DNA of 64,000 nt from BRHc4a sp049323755 (GCA_049323755.1 JBMOPE010000011.1:23200-87199), one strand, 5' to 3'; positions 17,362 to 26,736 are shown, numbered from the stretch's first letter. The notes: generated by a model not told the origin, from the letters alone. Made by a program: numbers and translations.

Positions 17362-20300
17362 AGATAGCCGAGTTTTCAGTCAAGCGCCCGGTAGCAATAA
17401 CCATGCTGATCGTGGCACTGATACTACTGGGAGTTGTTTCTCTGCCCAGGTTGAGGGTTGACCTTTACCCTGACATGAATCTTCCCTTCGTGCTTGTATC
17501 AGCGGAGTACGAGGGAGCTTCCCCTGCGGAGGTTGAGAAACTGGTTACCAAGCCTATTGAAGGAGTATTGTCATCTGTCAATAATGTTAAGGAAGTTATA
17601 TCCTGGTCTGAGCCCGGGGTCTCCCGCATAGGAATAAGGCTTGAGTGGGGCGTTGATATGAACCAGGCCGCCCTGGATATACGCGATAAGATTGATATAA
17701 TAAGGGGCTACCTTCCCTCTGATGTCAAGACCCCACAGGTTCTGAAGATGGATCCCAACAGTATGCCTATAATATCCCTTACACTGTCGGGTTCCGATCT
17801 TTCGGAAATGAAAAGGGTGGCCGAGGACGTTATCCAGCCCAAGCTTGAAAGGGCCGATGGGGTGGCCTCAGCCTATGTAACCGGCGGCAGGGAAAAGGAA
17901 ATAAAGGTCGTACTGGACCAGAATAAGCTGCAGGTATATGGCCTTACAGCCGGCCAGGTCTCCCAGGCCATAAGCTCCGATAACCTGTCGGGAACGGCAG
18001 GAACTGTGGTTAAGGGTCAAAGCGACCTGGATGTCCGAATTGTTGGTGAGTATAAAAAGGCCCAGGACCTTGAGAATATAGCAATAAGCCTCCCCAGGGG
18101 GGGTACGGTCAGGCTGGGGGACCTGGCTGAAATAAAAGATGACTACAAGAAAACGCTGCAGGTAAGCTATGTTAACGGTAATCCCTCGGTAGGCATCAGT
18201 GTGCTTAAAGAGACCGGAAGCAACACCGTCAAGGTAGCGGATAATGTTTACGAGATGATGGAGGAAATCAAGGCCGAGCTGCCCGAGGGAATGAAGCTTG
18301 ACGTGGTTTATGATCTGTCAATTTTTATCAGGCAGTCAATAAGCAACGTTGTGCAACACGGAGCCCTCGGCGGAATTCTGGCGGTTGTGGTTCTTTACCT
18401 GTTCCTGAGAAGCTTCAGGAGCACCATAATTGTAGCCCTTGTAATTCCCATCTCGGTTATTGGTACATTCAGCATGATGTACTTCGGGGGGCAGACAATC
18501 AATATGCTGTCGCTGGGAGGTCTTGCCCTGGGAATTGGATCCCTGGTTGACTTCTCTGTGGTGGTGCTGGAGAGTATATACCGGCACAGGCAGGATGGCC
18601 ACGGCATTGTGGATGCTGCCATAAAGGGAACCTCTGAGGTTGGAAACGCTGTTACAGCCTCGGCGGCCACCCAGGTGGTTGTTTTTATGCCGATAGTGTT
18701 TGTTCAGGGACTGGCCGGCATACTGTTCGGACCCCTGGCCCTTACTGTCAGCTTCTCACACATAGCGGCCCTGTTTGCAGCCCTTACCCTGGTGCCAATG
18801 ATAACCACCAGGATGCTTAAGGTTACGGTACTTGACCATGAAAACGGGTATGATGACAATGGTCGAGGCAGACTATTGGCAACACTTCACAGGCCGGCTG
18901 AAAAATTTGGAAAAAGCTACCGTCGATTTTCAGAGCAGTATTCCCGCCTTTTGAAATGGGCACTGGGACACCGCAAGACCGTAGTGCTTACCAGCCTTGC
19001 TATGTTTGTGGCTTCCTGCATAATAATGGCTGTTGCGGTGGGGACCGAATTCGTGCCCCAGATGGACCAGGGGCAGATAAGTGTTAATGTTGAGCTGCCC
19101 ACAGGCTCCCAGCTCTCTGAAACCCAAAAGATTGTAGCCAGGGTTGAAGAAATACTTGCTTCCGAGCCTGCAACGGATATTGTATTCTCAAATGTGGGTT
19201 CTGGAGGGCAGTTTTCCATGCTGGGGGGCGGAACTCCTGAAATGGCTACAATGCAGATTAAACTAAAGCCTCTGGACCAAAGGGATATTTCCACCAATGA
19301 AATGGTGGAAAAGCTTAGGGATCAGGTCAGCAGTATTCCCGGAGCAAAATTTACCGTAAATGTCGCCGATGACAGCGGTGGCGGTGGGGGAGCACCCATC
19401 AGCATAAGAATTAGCGGGGACGACCTGGATACCCTAAAAGACCTTGGTGATATCGTTGCTGAAAGGGTCAAGGAAGTACAGGGAACCAGGAATGTGGTTA
19501 ACAGCCTAGAAGAGGCAAAGCCCGAAATGCAGGTCCTTGTTGACCGACAGAGGGCAGCGCAGTATGGGGTTACAGTTGGCCAGGTTCTTTCGGCCGCCAG
19601 GACGGCTTTTGACGGACAGGTGGTTTCCAGGGTAAGGACGGGAGAAGATGAGATAGATATACGGCTTATGTACCCCAACGACTACCGTCTGGATATAAGA
19701 AATGTTACTAACACAATGATTACCTCGGCCACCGGTGCAAAGGTTGCCCTTGGTGACGTGGCAAGGGTGGAGATGGATCATGCGCCTGTGAACATCACAC
19801 GTTACAACCAGGCGCGGTTGGTAACCGTGGACGCCGAGTTTATAGGGCGTGACCTGGGAAGTGTAAACAGGGATATACAGGCAAAAATGGATGAGTTAAA
19901 ACTGCCTGCCGGTTATACCATGGACATAGGGGGGCAGGCAAAGGATATGGCAGAGTCTTTCGGAGACCTCAGCCTGGCCATACTGCTTGCCATAGTGCTG
20001 GTTTACATGGTTATGGCGGCACAGTTTGAATCACTTTTCTATCCTTTTGTAATCATGTTCTCAATTCCACCAACCATAGTTGGGGTATGTCTGGGACTTC
20101 TTATCACGGGGCACCACCTGAGCGTTCCTGCGATGATAGGCTATATAATGCTGATAGGTATAGTGGTTAACAACGCAATAGTGCTGATCGACTATGTAAA
20201 CACCCTGAGGAAGAGGGGGCTCGGCCGTGATGAGGCGATACTTCAAGCCGGGCCGGTAAGGCTTCGCCCCATATTAATGACTACACTGGCAACAGTTCTG

Positions 20301-20504
20301 GCACTGATACCTCTTGCCTTTGGCGGCGGCGAAGGTGCAGAGGGCCAGGCGCCACTGGCTGTTGTGGTTTCCTTCGGTCTGACCCTCTCAACTATGATTA
20401 CACTGGTGCTTATACCTGTAATGTATACTTTGCTGGATGATTTTGGCCGGTGGATTGCCAAGAGGATGTCCCTTATAGTCGGCGGCAGCGGGGTGGCGAA
20501 ATAA
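17358..20504 (+). CDS. RND-type multidrug/HAE1 efflux pump
   Basis: 1048-residue pump of the AcrB family, full family length. FSVKRPVAITMLIVALILLG is TM1. The TM4 proton-relay region reads GSLVDFSVVVLESI with a single Asp (about residue 396) where AcrB has two, common in the Gram-positive members. TM10 has GIVVNNAIVLIDYVN. Two large extracytoplasmic loops lie after TM1 and TM7. The TTG start overlaps the adaptor stop codon. No outer-membrane channel gene follows. The stop codon lies within the edge of a double-hairpin repeat (20508-20541). Confidence 0.93.
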   Translation: MKIAEFSVKRPVAITMLIVALILLGVVSLPRLRVDLYPDMNLPFVLVSAEYEGASPAEVEKLVTKPIEGVLSSVNNVKEVISWSEPGVSRIGIRLEWGVDMNQAALDIRDKIDIIRGYLPSDVKTPQVLKMDPNSMPIISLTLSGSDLSEMKRVAEDVIQPKLERADGVASAYVTGGREKEIKVVLDQNKLQVYGLTAGQVSQAISSDNLSGTAGTVVKGQSDLDVRIVGEYKKAQDLENIAISLPRGGTVRLGDLAEIKDDYKKTLQVSYVNGNPSVGISVLKETGSNTVKVADNVYEMMEEIKAELPEGMKLDVVYDLSIFIRQSISNVVQHGALGGILAVVVLYLFLRSFRSTIIVALVIPISVIGTFSMMYFGGQTINMLSLGGLALGIGSLVDFSVVVLESIYRHRQDGHGIVDAAIKGTSEVGNAVTASAATQVVVFMPIVFVQGLAGILFGPLALTVSFSHIAALFAALTLVPMITTRMLKVTVLDHENGYDDNGRGRLLATLHRPAEKFGKSYRRFSEQYSRLLKWALGHRKTVVLTSLAMFVASCIIMAVAVGTEFVPQMDQGQISVNVELPTGSQLSETQKIVARVEEILASEPATDIVFSNVGSGGQFSMLGGGTPEMATMQIKLKPLDQRDISTNEMVEKLRDQVSSIPGAKFTVNVADDSGGGGGAPISIRISGDDLDTLKDLGDIVAERVKEVQGTRNVVNSLEEAKPEMQVLVDRQRAAQYGVTVGQVLSAARTAFDGQVVSRVRTGEDEIDIRLMYPNDYRLDIRNVTNTMITSATGAKVALGDVARVEMDHAPVNITRYNQARLVTVDAEFIGRDLGSVNRDIQAKMDELKLPAGYTMDIGGQAKDMAESFGDLSLAILLAIVLVYMVMAAQFESLFYPFVIMFSIPPTIVGVCLGLLITGHHLSVPAMIGYIMLIGIVVNNAIVLIDYVNTLRKRGLGRDEAILQAGPVRLRPILMTTLATVLALIPLAFGGGEGAEGQAPLAVVVSFGLTLSTMITLVLIPVMYTLLDDFGRWIAKRMSLIVGGSGVAK

Positions 20505-20507
20505 ATA

Positions 20508-20541
20508 AACGCCCAGCGGGCGTTGCCGCCGTGCCGGCGGC
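20508..20541. repeat. 34-nt double-hairpin module, copy 3 (reverse)
   Basis: Constant stem AACGCCC/GGGCGTT with loop AGC, then the variable stem GCCGCCG/CGGCGGC with loop TGC. It begins three bases after the pump stop codon, which itself lies in the shared AAATAAATAA border also found at the 61-kb copy. Confidence 0.85.
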
Positions 20542-20545
20542 GTAG

Positions 20546-20686
20546 TATTGAGCATTATTTACGGGTCCGGAATTAGGAATTGGGAATTAGGAATTGGTGT
20601 TAATCCCCAACCCGCCAATTCCTATTTCCTGATTCCTAATTCCTAATTCCTGTCTCCTGACCGAAATAGGATTTCAGAATAAGTAG
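20546..20686. repeat. Heptad-armed inverted element H5
   Basis: Left end GCATTATTTACGGGTCC; left arm GGAATTA/GGAATTG units (20569-20597); right arm of ATTCCTA units ending in CTGTCTCCTGA (20615-20660); right end CCGAAATAGGATTTCAGAAT, related to the H2/H3 right end. Confidence 0.8.
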
Positions 20687-21250
20687 TTATATTTTTCTGT
20701 TTTCAAAGCCGATTATTTCCTTGACTCTATCAACCCTGGTTTTTAAATCACCCTGAATAACTGTGTAGGGGACATTCATAATATCAAGGAAATTCTTAAT
20801 CTTTTTGTCAATCATTACGGCAAAATCGTCGTCCTGGTACCTGACACCGTCCTTTATAAGGTCAAACTCCCTGGGAACGTAGAATACCTGGTAGCCTGGG
20901 AGGTCCTTCATGGCCCACTCAAAAAGTTTCATAAGTGAATATACTTCTTTTGGGTTGTTGTAGTCACAGCACATCAGGCCATAGACATAGTTTAGTATTG
21001 TGGCGTTGTCGCAAAACAGTATTTCGCAGTGTTTGAATTCGTATTCCCGCTGCTTTTGCCCCTCGTAGAGAAGAAATTGTTCGAAGATATTACTGGGCAC
21101 GCCGTAATTAACTATATATGTTCGGGCAAATTCCAGGCACACATCGGATGTGTACCCTGCCATGCTGTATTCCACATCCAATTGCTTTACCAGTGTGGTC
21201 TTGCCTGTGCCCGGACCCCCAATAATGGCAATTTTTCTCTGTTTATGCAA
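20687..21250 (-). CDS. P-loop nucleoside kinase-like ATPase (NadR-type AAA_28)
   Basis: 187-residue P-loop protein. Walker A GGPGTGKTT (about residues 11-19) is followed by features of the NadR/AAA_28 group, such as EFARTYIVNYG and a mid-protein ILFCDNATI. NadR-type enzymes phosphorylate nicotinamide riboside, but this protein lacks the nucleotidyltransferase half, so the substrate is not certain. The TTG start is fixed by AAGGAGG eight bases upstream. Its last codons run into element H5. Stands alone. Confidence 0.75.
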   Translation of the reverse strand: MHKQRKIAIIGGPGTGKTTLVKQLDVEYSMAGYTSDVCLEFARTYIVNYGVPSNIFEQFLLYEGQKQREYEFKHCEILFCDNATILNYVYGLMCCDYNNPKEVYSLMKLFEWAMKDLPGYQVFYVPREFDLIKDGVRYQDDDFAVMIDKKIKNFLDIMNVPYTVIQGDLKTRVDRVKEIIGFENRKI

Positions 21251-21477
21251 TAATAATACCTCCTTAACCGATTAGTTTTGGTGAATCAGATAGCTTTTTT
21301 TCTATAGGCGGTTTGGCATACCGGGTTCTGTTAATTCCTGCTTACCAGGTGCTGCATTGAGTACTTGGGTAAATAAGCGTCGAATTACTAATTTAAATAA
21401 TAATTACGACCGGTAGGGGGCTTTTCCTGCTACGTATTTCACAAAAAAGAAAATAAAAGGGGAATAAGGCGTACTTA

Positions 21478-21621
21478 CTATGCCTTCATAAAGAACCACA
21501 AGACAAGGACCAGGATTGAAGTGATAAAAAAAAGACGGATTACACCTTTTATTATTTTAAAAACAAAAAGAATGGCGGCAATAGCCAGCAAGACCAGTAA
21601 GACAGAATTTCCTGTTAGCAT
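21478..21621 (-). CDS. Small membrane protein, 47 aa
   Basis: Translated by hand: MLTGNSVLLVLLAIAAILF, then a basic FKIIKG loop, then a second hydrophobic segment (VIRLFFITSILVLVLWFF) and MKA. GGAGGAG lies about ten bases upstream of the ATG. A two-helix hairpin of this size is typical of short membrane modulators, and the strong ribosome site argues that it is expressed. No family recognised. Confidence 0.55.
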   Translation of the reverse strand: MLTGNSVLLVLLAIAAILFVFKIIKGVIRLFFITSILVLVLWFFMKA

Positions 21622-21762
21622 AACTCAAGATCTCCTCCCCGGTTAGGTTTATTATTTGTATCCATATGCACAAAGTTTTATATTTTATGGTAACGCAAGA
21701 AGGATAAAAAACGATAATGCTGAATTATTCTTATAGTATAACATGCCAGAGGGGTGGGCAAG

Positions 21763-22116
21763 GTGGCTTTCAGAAAAGACGACATGATTGACGAAATCAA
21801 CGTTAAAGCAGGCACTCTGGATTGGTATACCAAGAATAAAAAGCTTCTGGACAAATCTGTCCCCGAAGTTGTTATTATAGATAAGGCAGTTGGAGATTCA
21901 TGCTTTAAGCTCATCAGGAATGAAAAATTTCAGCTGGTCTTTACCCATCAGACCTCTGGTTTTAGCAGGGTAGCCGTAGGAGATATAGAAAATGTGGATT
22001 ATTTTGATGGAATAAGAATACAATTAACATGGAATCCTGAGGAAAGTTATATGAAAATAGCAGATACCACCCTGGAACAGAATTATTTTATATGTAAGGC
22101 TGAGTGTGCCATCTGA
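21763..22116 (+). CDS. Hypothetical protein, 117 aa
   Basis: Small soluble, mostly beta protein starting MAFRKDDMIDEINV. The GTG at 21763 is preferred because GAGGGG then has normal spacing; the GTG at 21754 is too close. Notable features are AVGDSCFKLIRNEKFQLVF and a C-terminal pair of Cys (FICKAECAI). No known family. Ended by a strong terminator before the exporter genes. Confidence 0.6.
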   Translation: MAFRKDDMIDEINVKAGTLDWYTKNKKLLDKSVPEVVIIDKAVGDSCFKLIRNEKFQLVFTHQTSGFSRVAVGDIENVDYFDGIRIQLTWNPEESYMKIADTTLEQNYFICKAECAI

Positions 22117-22157
22117 TAGGCTGAATAAAAAATAAATTGTGGTTGCTGTTTGTTTCC

Positions 22158-22183
22158 AAAAACGGTGCACCCGCGCCGTTTTT
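22158..22183 (+). terminator. Terminator after the 117-aa gene
   Basis: AAAAACGGTGC/GCGCCGTTTTT with loop ACCC; one G-T pair. Confidence 0.9.
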
Positions 22184-22213
22184 AATTTTGACGGCTCCGA
22201 GACGGTGATAATT

Positions 22214-22519
22214 ATGCTATACATACTACTGGCACTAATAGGAGGGATTATTTTGGGCTATTTCCTTCCCTCCGGAATTACAGGCTCAAAAATAATTCAA
22301 CGGCTTACCATGGCCGGGCTTTTTATTTTACTGGGCGCCATGGGTGCACAGTTGGGTTCCAATGGTAAGGTGCTTGCCAACCTGGACAAAATAGGATTTC
22401 AGGCCTTTATACTGGCTTCCTGCACTGTTTTGGGCAGTGTTGCCCTGGTTTTTGCTGCTTTCAGGTGGCTTCAAGACGGTACAGGTGAAGAATCCAGGGA
22501 GAGGGAGGGTAAGAATTGA
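22214..22519 (+). CDS. LysO-type exporter, N-terminal part (separate gene)
   Basis: 101 residues, with three hydrophobic segments (YILLALIGGIILGYFLP; LTMAGLFILLGAMGAQLG; FILASCTVLGSVALVF). This corresponds to the N-terminal part of the LysO (YbjE, Lys_export/DUF340) lysine exporter. It overlaps the next gene by four bases, which carries the rest of the family. The ATG at 22214 is used since the frame upstream is a terminator. Either a naturally split form or an old frameshift; the clean ATGA-type overlap favours a real split. Confidence 0.75.
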   Translation: MLYILLALIGGIILGYFLPSGITGSKIIQRLTMAGLFILLGAMGAQLGSNGKVLANLDKIGFQAFILASCTVLGSVALVFAAFRWLQDGTGEESREREGKN

Positions 22520-23112
22520 CTTTTTTGGTGCTGGGGGCAATCCTCGTAGGGATGATTTTGGGCCGTTGGTTTATCCCCGCTGACATGACAGGATACATTG
22601 ACCCTGTTACTACGGCGGCACTGTGCGTAATGCTGGTAGGGATTGGAATGGATATTGGGTCCAAAAGGGAGACATGGGGACGGCTTTGGAAGATGGGGAT
22701 GAAGGTATTGCTGGTTCCCCTTCTGGTAGCGGTGGGAAGCCTGGCCGGAGCCGTTGCAGGTGGGGCCATAATTTCCCTGCCTTTTAATGAATCCGCGGCC
22801 ATAGGAGCAGGCTTTGGATGGTACAGCCTATCCGGAGTGCTGCTTGCTAAAATATATAGTGTTGAAACCGGGGCCCTTGCCTTTCTGACTAATGTTTTCA
22901 GGGAGCTGATAGCTTTTCTGATTATACCCTTTCTGGCAGCCAGGTATAGCGGTGTGGTGGCGGTGGCCCCGGGTGGCGCCACTACTATGGATACTACTCT
23001 TCCTCTTATTGCAAGGGTGACAGATCCCGAAACGGCAATAGTGGCGCTAGTCAACGGGCTTGTTCTCTCATCGCTGGTTCCGGTTCTTGTTCCGCTGCTG
23101 ATAAAACTGTAA
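22516..23112 (+). CDS. lysO: LysO-type lysine/amino-acid exporter, C-terminal part
   Basis: 198-residue polytopic membrane protein holding the conserved C-terminal part of the Lys_export family: LVGIGMDIGS, GFGWYSLSGVLL, FLTNVFRELIAF and PGGATTMDTTLPLI are family hallmarks. It starts with a TTG that overlaps the stop of the 101-aa gene, so the two are translated together and probably assemble into one transporter. In E. coli LysO exports lysine and the toxic analogue thialysine. Followed by element H6. Confidence 0.85.
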   Translation: MTFLVLGAILVGMILGRWFIPADMTGYIDPVTTAALCVMLVGIGMDIGSKRETWGRLWKMGMKVLLVPLLVAVGSLAGAVAGGAIISLPFNESAAIGAGFGWYSLSGVLLAKIYSVETGALAFLTNVFRELIAFLIIPFLAARYSGVVAVAPGGATTMDTTLPLIARVTDPETAIVALVNGLVLSSLVPVLVPLLIKL

Positions 23113-23116
23113 TAGA

Positions 23117-23232
23117 ACGGGAATTAGGAATTAGGAATTGGGAATTGGGGATTGGTTGTATAGGCTAAATACAATAATTGAATCTTATTGCCAATTCCTG
23201 ATTCCCAATTCCCAATTCCGGACCCGTGAGCA
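23117..23232. repeat. Heptad-armed inverted element H6
   Basis: Left arm GGAATTA/GGAATTG units (23119-23155), core GGTTGTATAGG then an AT-rich stretch with AATTGAATCTTATTGCCAAT, right arm ATTCCTG/ATTCCCA units (23191-23219), end GGACCCGTGAGCAGTGC. The core recurs in H9. Confidence 0.8.
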
Positions 23233-23235
23233 GTG

Positions 23236-25194
23236 CTATGTTTGTTTTATTCCCAGTTCCTCTAATTTTTTCTGTTCCGGAACCCCTGTTTCCGGGTCCC
23301 ATCCCCTGGCAATGTAATACTCCCTAAGTGTCGCCTTAACCTCTACAGGGTCAAGCCCCTTGGTAACAGATGTTTTTCCCTGGCGGTCCTCGTAAAATCT
23401 TGGCGGGTAGTCCGAGTGCTCGGGCTTTTCACCATGCTTTATGTTAAACATCTTTATGGTGTTCCAGATGCGCTCTCCGGCCAGGGCTATTTCATCAGGC
23501 GTAAAGGTAATTCCGGTTAAATCATTCAGCAGCCTTGAAAAAAGTGTGGGCCCCACTGTGTGAAGAATAGGGGGTCTAATACACATCCCCAGGGCGTTGT
23601 AGATTGTCAGGAGGTCCTCGGACCATCTGGACATCACAGGTATGCCGACATCCCGGGTGTCCTTATCAAAGGCGGCCATTTTCAAGTCTTCAGGCATATC
23701 CAGGCCGTGGTACATATCTTCTGCAAAGCCGAACTTCTCGGTACGATAGGGTATGGGGTTGTCATTATATTTAAGGTTTTCGACGGGGTTTCTGGTGCGC
23801 AGGTGGTCGCCTCCACGAATGTTTGTTATATAGCCGAATGTCCAGGTGGACCAGCGCCCCCTGGGGTCGGCCAGCATGCACTCGAGTCCCTTTACATGAA
23901 CAGAAAAGGACTCAGAGCCACGGAACTTGCGGGAGGCCAGCCTGGTTCCCTCAGCCAGTATGTCTCCTATTCCCCTGCGATAGGCAATCATTTCAAGAAG
24001 TTTGGTGGCGGCTTCCTCGTCACCCCAGGCCAGGTCGAGGTCAAGGTCCTCCCGGTTTATAATTCCTCTTTGATACATTTCCATGGCAAAGGCCACACAT
24101 GCCGAGGCTGAAACCATGTCAATGCCGAGGCGCTGGCAAAGGCCGCTCAGTGCTGCAATTGCGGGCAGGTCCTGAATGTCGCACCCGGCGCCGAAGCCTA
24201 TTACCGGGGTGACTTCCATGTCTTTAAGCTCAAGGCCGGCATGCTTTCCTTCCTTTACCCTTACCCAGTGGGCGCAAGCTATTGGGCAGGACTGGCATGA
24301 AACTCCCCGGCTGCTCAGGCTTCCCAGCTGCTTTCGGCTTCTGCTTTCCATCCACTTGTCCGGTGCTCCGTTTTGATAGTTTTTTCCCGGAAGGCTTTCA
24401 AATTCGTAGTAAGGTATACTGGCCAGCATAGTCCCGAATTTTTTAAAGGGGGCGAAGAACGGGGAACTGTATATCGCCTTGCGGCAGTCTTCCACCGCTC
24501 TGGTAAACTCCCGGGGCCTGGCCACTTTCAATGAGCAGTTCCCCTTTACAGCAATTGCCTTCAGGTTTTTGCTTCCCATGACTGCCCCCAGGCCGGTACG
24601 TGCCCAGGCATCATAAGGTCCGTTTTCAATACTGGCAAAGCGTACAAGTTTTTCACCTGCCGGTCCAATATTTGCAATCTGAACGCCGGAATCGCCCAGA
24701 TCTTTTTGTATGGCAGCTATAGTTTCCCACGCATCCAACCCCCATAGGTGTCCGGCGGGGAGTATTTCAACACCTGCGCTGTTAATATAGATATAAACAG
24801 GGTTTTCTGATTTTCCTCTTATAATCAGGGCATCATATCCGGCATATTTAAGCTCTCCTCCCCAGAAATTTCCTGAGTTTGAGGTCCCAAATAAACCGGT
24901 GGCGGGGGACAGGGCAGAGGCCTCGGTTCTGCAGGCGGCAGGGATATGAGTGCCTACAAGGGGCCCGGTGCTAAACACAAGAATATTTGCCGGATCCAGG
25001 GGGTCTGTGCCCGGGGCCAGCTCACGATATAAAAGCTCCGCATTAAAACCTATACCGCCCAGATAATTGCGGATTAATTTTTCTGTAAGTTCCTTTTTTT
25101 GTACTTTGCCTGTACTCAGGTCAATGTCAAGAGTTTTCCCTGTATAACCGCAATATTCCATTTGTTTGACCGGGAGTTTCACAGTCTTTTGCAC
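23236..25194 (-). CDS. Aldehyde:ferredoxin oxidoreductase family (AOR) tungsten enzyme
   Basis: About 652 residues, family length. AORs interconvert aldehydes and carboxylic acids with ferredoxin, using a tungstopterin and one [4Fe-4S] cluster. The N-terminal pterin-binding domain shows FSTGPLVGTHIPAACRTEAS and SPATGLFGTSNSGNFWGGEL. Cluster ligands are CQSCPIAC (about residues 298-305) with the distal Cys in NALGMCI (about 535). The start is uncertain: the GTG at 25206 touches the ribosome site, so I use the GTG at 25194; an ATG at 25161 is also possible. Cotranscribed with the ferredoxin-like gene just upstream, a probable electron partner. Confidence 0.92.
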   Translation of the reverse strand: MQKTVKLPVKQMEYCGYTGKTLDIDLSTGKVQKKELTEKLIRNYLGGIGFNAELLYRELAPGTDPLDPANILVFSTGPLVGTHIPAACRTEASALSPATGLFGTSNSGNFWGGELKYAGYDALIIRGKSENPVYIYINSAGVEILPAGHLWGLDAWETIAAIQKDLGDSGVQIANIGPAGEKLVRFASIENGPYDAWARTGLGAVMGSKNLKAIAVKGNCSLKVARPREFTRAVEDCRKAIYSSPFFAPFKKFGTMLASIPYYEFESLPGKNYQNGAPDKWMESRSRKQLGSLSSRGVSCQSCPIACAHWVRVKEGKHAGLELKDMEVTPVIGFGAGCDIQDLPAIAALSGLCQRLGIDMVSASACVAFAMEMYQRGIINREDLDLDLAWGDEEAATKLLEMIAYRRGIGDILAEGTRLASRKFRGSESFSVHVKGLECMLADPRGRWSTWTFGYITNIRGGDHLRTRNPVENLKYNDNPIPYRTEKFGFAEDMYHGLDMPEDLKMAAFDKDTRDVGIPVMSRWSEDLLTIYNALGMCIRPPILHTVGPTLFSRLLNDLTGITFTPDEIALAGERIWNTIKMFNIKHGEKPEHSDYPPRFYEDRQGKTSVTKGLDPVEVKATLREYYIARGWDPETGVPEQKKLEELGIKQT

Positions 25195-25230
25195 CCCCGG
25201 GTCCACCTCCTCACAGTTAATTACGAATAG

Positions 25231-25473
25231 TCAGTTATTTTCCGCGATTTCAGCTACCCTCAGTGCACCCGACGGGCAGGTCCTGGCACACAGAAGGCAT
25301 CCTTTGCACCTGGAAGAAAAAGAAATTTCAAATACACCCTCAAATTCCTTTTTCAAGATTCTGATATATGCCTGTGAAGGGTTATATACTCCGAGATTCT
25401 GTAGTGAACAGGCAAGGGAGCACGATGAACAGCCGGTGCAAAAACCGGGTTTTATAAGCATTTCTTTAGCCAT
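25231..25473 (-). CDS. Small 2[4Fe-4S] ferredoxin-like subunit
   Basis: 80-residue iron-sulfur protein with two cluster motifs, FCTGCSSCSLAC and CKGCLLCARTCP, each C-x2-C-x2-C-x3-C. The ATG at 25473 is five bases after AGGGTGG; the GTG at 25482 overlaps that site. It precedes the AOR by 24-36 bases on the same strand, matching known AOR operons where a small ferredoxin subunit carries electrons to or from the tungsten subunit. Confidence 0.88.
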   Translation of the reverse strand: MAKEMLIKPGFCTGCSSCSLACSLQNLGVYNPSQAYIRILKKEFEGVFEISFSSRCKGCLLCARTCPSGALRVAEIAENN

Positions 25474-25718
25474 AAGTTCCACCCTTTAACTAATTAGTTC
25501 GATATTAAAATATTTAACTTGTAAAATAATTATAATAAGTCTTATTGTTATTATTATAACGGAAAAAGAATTAAAGAGGTTGATAATATAACCAAAATCT
25601 CGTAAAATGAGTTAGGTTGTATTTTTTATGTATCAGGTAATAATAGAATTATATATTTTTTTTCTATAATACTAAATTTCTACTTAATAATATAAAATTA
25701 TTATCGGAGGCGATTAAA

Positions 25719-26687
25719 TTGTTACAGCTCCCGAAACTAAAAATTGGAGAACTGATTCCCTCGTTCCCGATTGTTCAGGGGGGGATGGCCCTAAGAGTAT
25801 CCACGTCTTCTTTGGCAGGTGCCGTTGCTGAAGCAGGTGGCATAGGGATAATAGGGGCAACCGGTATGAGTATAGAGGAGTTGCGTGCTGAGATTAGAGA
25901 AGCCCGTAAGCTCACAAAAGGGATTATTGGCGTCAACATCATGTTCGCAATAAGAGAATTTGCTGAAATGGTAAGGGCTGCTATGGAGGAAAAGGTTGAT
26001 GTAATATTTACCGGTGCCGGCTTTTCCAGGGATATTTTCAAATGGGGGAAGGAAGCCGGAATACCGATTGTTACAATTGTATCGTCGGACAGGCTGGCAG
26101 CGGTGGCTGAAAAGTACGGTGCCGCAGCTGTGGTTGTAGAGGGTACCGAGGCCGGAGGGCACCTGGGAACCGACAAATCCCTTTTTGAAATACTTCCATC
26201 AATAAGGGGGGCTGTAAAAATTCCTGTCCTGGCCGCCGGTGGGATAGTAAACGGAGAGGGAATCGCCAGGGCTTTGCAGATGGGTGCCAATGGGATACAG
26301 ATGGCTACAAGATTTGTTCTCAGCAAAGAATGCAGCGTTTCAGAGATGTTTAAAAAAATGTATCTTAAAGCCATGCCTGAAGATGTAACCGTCATTCCAA
26401 GCCCAGTTGGTATGCCGGGAAGGGCTCTTAAAAATTCATTCGTGGCAAAGCTCCTGTCAGGAGACGCCCCCAGCCCTGAGAGCTGTGACGGCTGTCTGAA
26501 GAAATGTTCGGGCCAGTACTGCATTATGAATGCTCTGGAAAACTCAAGGACAGGAAAAGTTGAGGAAGGCGTTGTTTTTGTCGGACAGAATGTCCACCAA
26601 ATTAAGGAAATAATGTCTGTGAAGGATATATTCAATAATCTTTTATATGAGCTAAAGTATTATCTGGGGAGCTCAAGGGTTGGATAG
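25719..26687 (+). CDS. NMO/FabK-like FMN-dependent oxidoreductase
   Basis: 322-residue TIM-barrel flavoprotein of the nitronate monooxygenase (2-nitropropane dioxygenase) superfamily, which also holds FabK enoyl-ACP reductases. IVQGGMALRVST is the N-terminal FMN segment; VVEGTEAGGHLG carries the catalytic-type His and GIARALQMGANGIQMATRF the phosphate-binding region. Near the C-terminus a cysteine cluster, CDGCLKKCSGQYC, is present, as in a clostridial subgroup; its role is unclear. TTG start with GGAGG eight bases upstream. Divergent from the ferredoxin-AOR operon and ended by its own terminator. Confidence 0.85.
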   Translation: MLQLPKLKIGELIPSFPIVQGGMALRVSTSSLAGAVAEAGGIGIIGATGMSIEELRAEIREARKLTKGIIGVNIMFAIREFAEMVRAAMEEKVDVIFTGAGFSRDIFKWGKEAGIPIVTIVSSDRLAAVAEKYGAAAVVVEGTEAGGHLGTDKSLFEILPSIRGAVKIPVLAAGGIVNGEGIARALQMGANGIQMATRFVLSKECSVSEMFKKMYLKAMPEDVTVIPSPVGMPGRALKNSFVAKLLSGDAPSPESCDGCLKKCSGQYCIMNALENSRTGKVEEGVVFVGQNVHQIKEIMSVKDIFNNLLYELKYYLGSSRVG

Positions 26688-26704
26688 CTGGATATGCCTG
26701 TGTT

Positions 26705-26736
26705 AAAAAGCCCGGAACCAATTCCCGGGCTTTTTT
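26705..26736 (+). terminator. Terminator after the NMO-family gene
   Basis: AAAAGCCCGG pairs with CCGGGCTTTT, followed by further T. Confidence 0.9.

Noticed and set aside
22214..23112. Single frameshifted lysO gene
   Set aside because: The two frames overlap by a clean four bases, both have sound coding, and split forms are plausible; a frameshift is not ruled out but is less likely.
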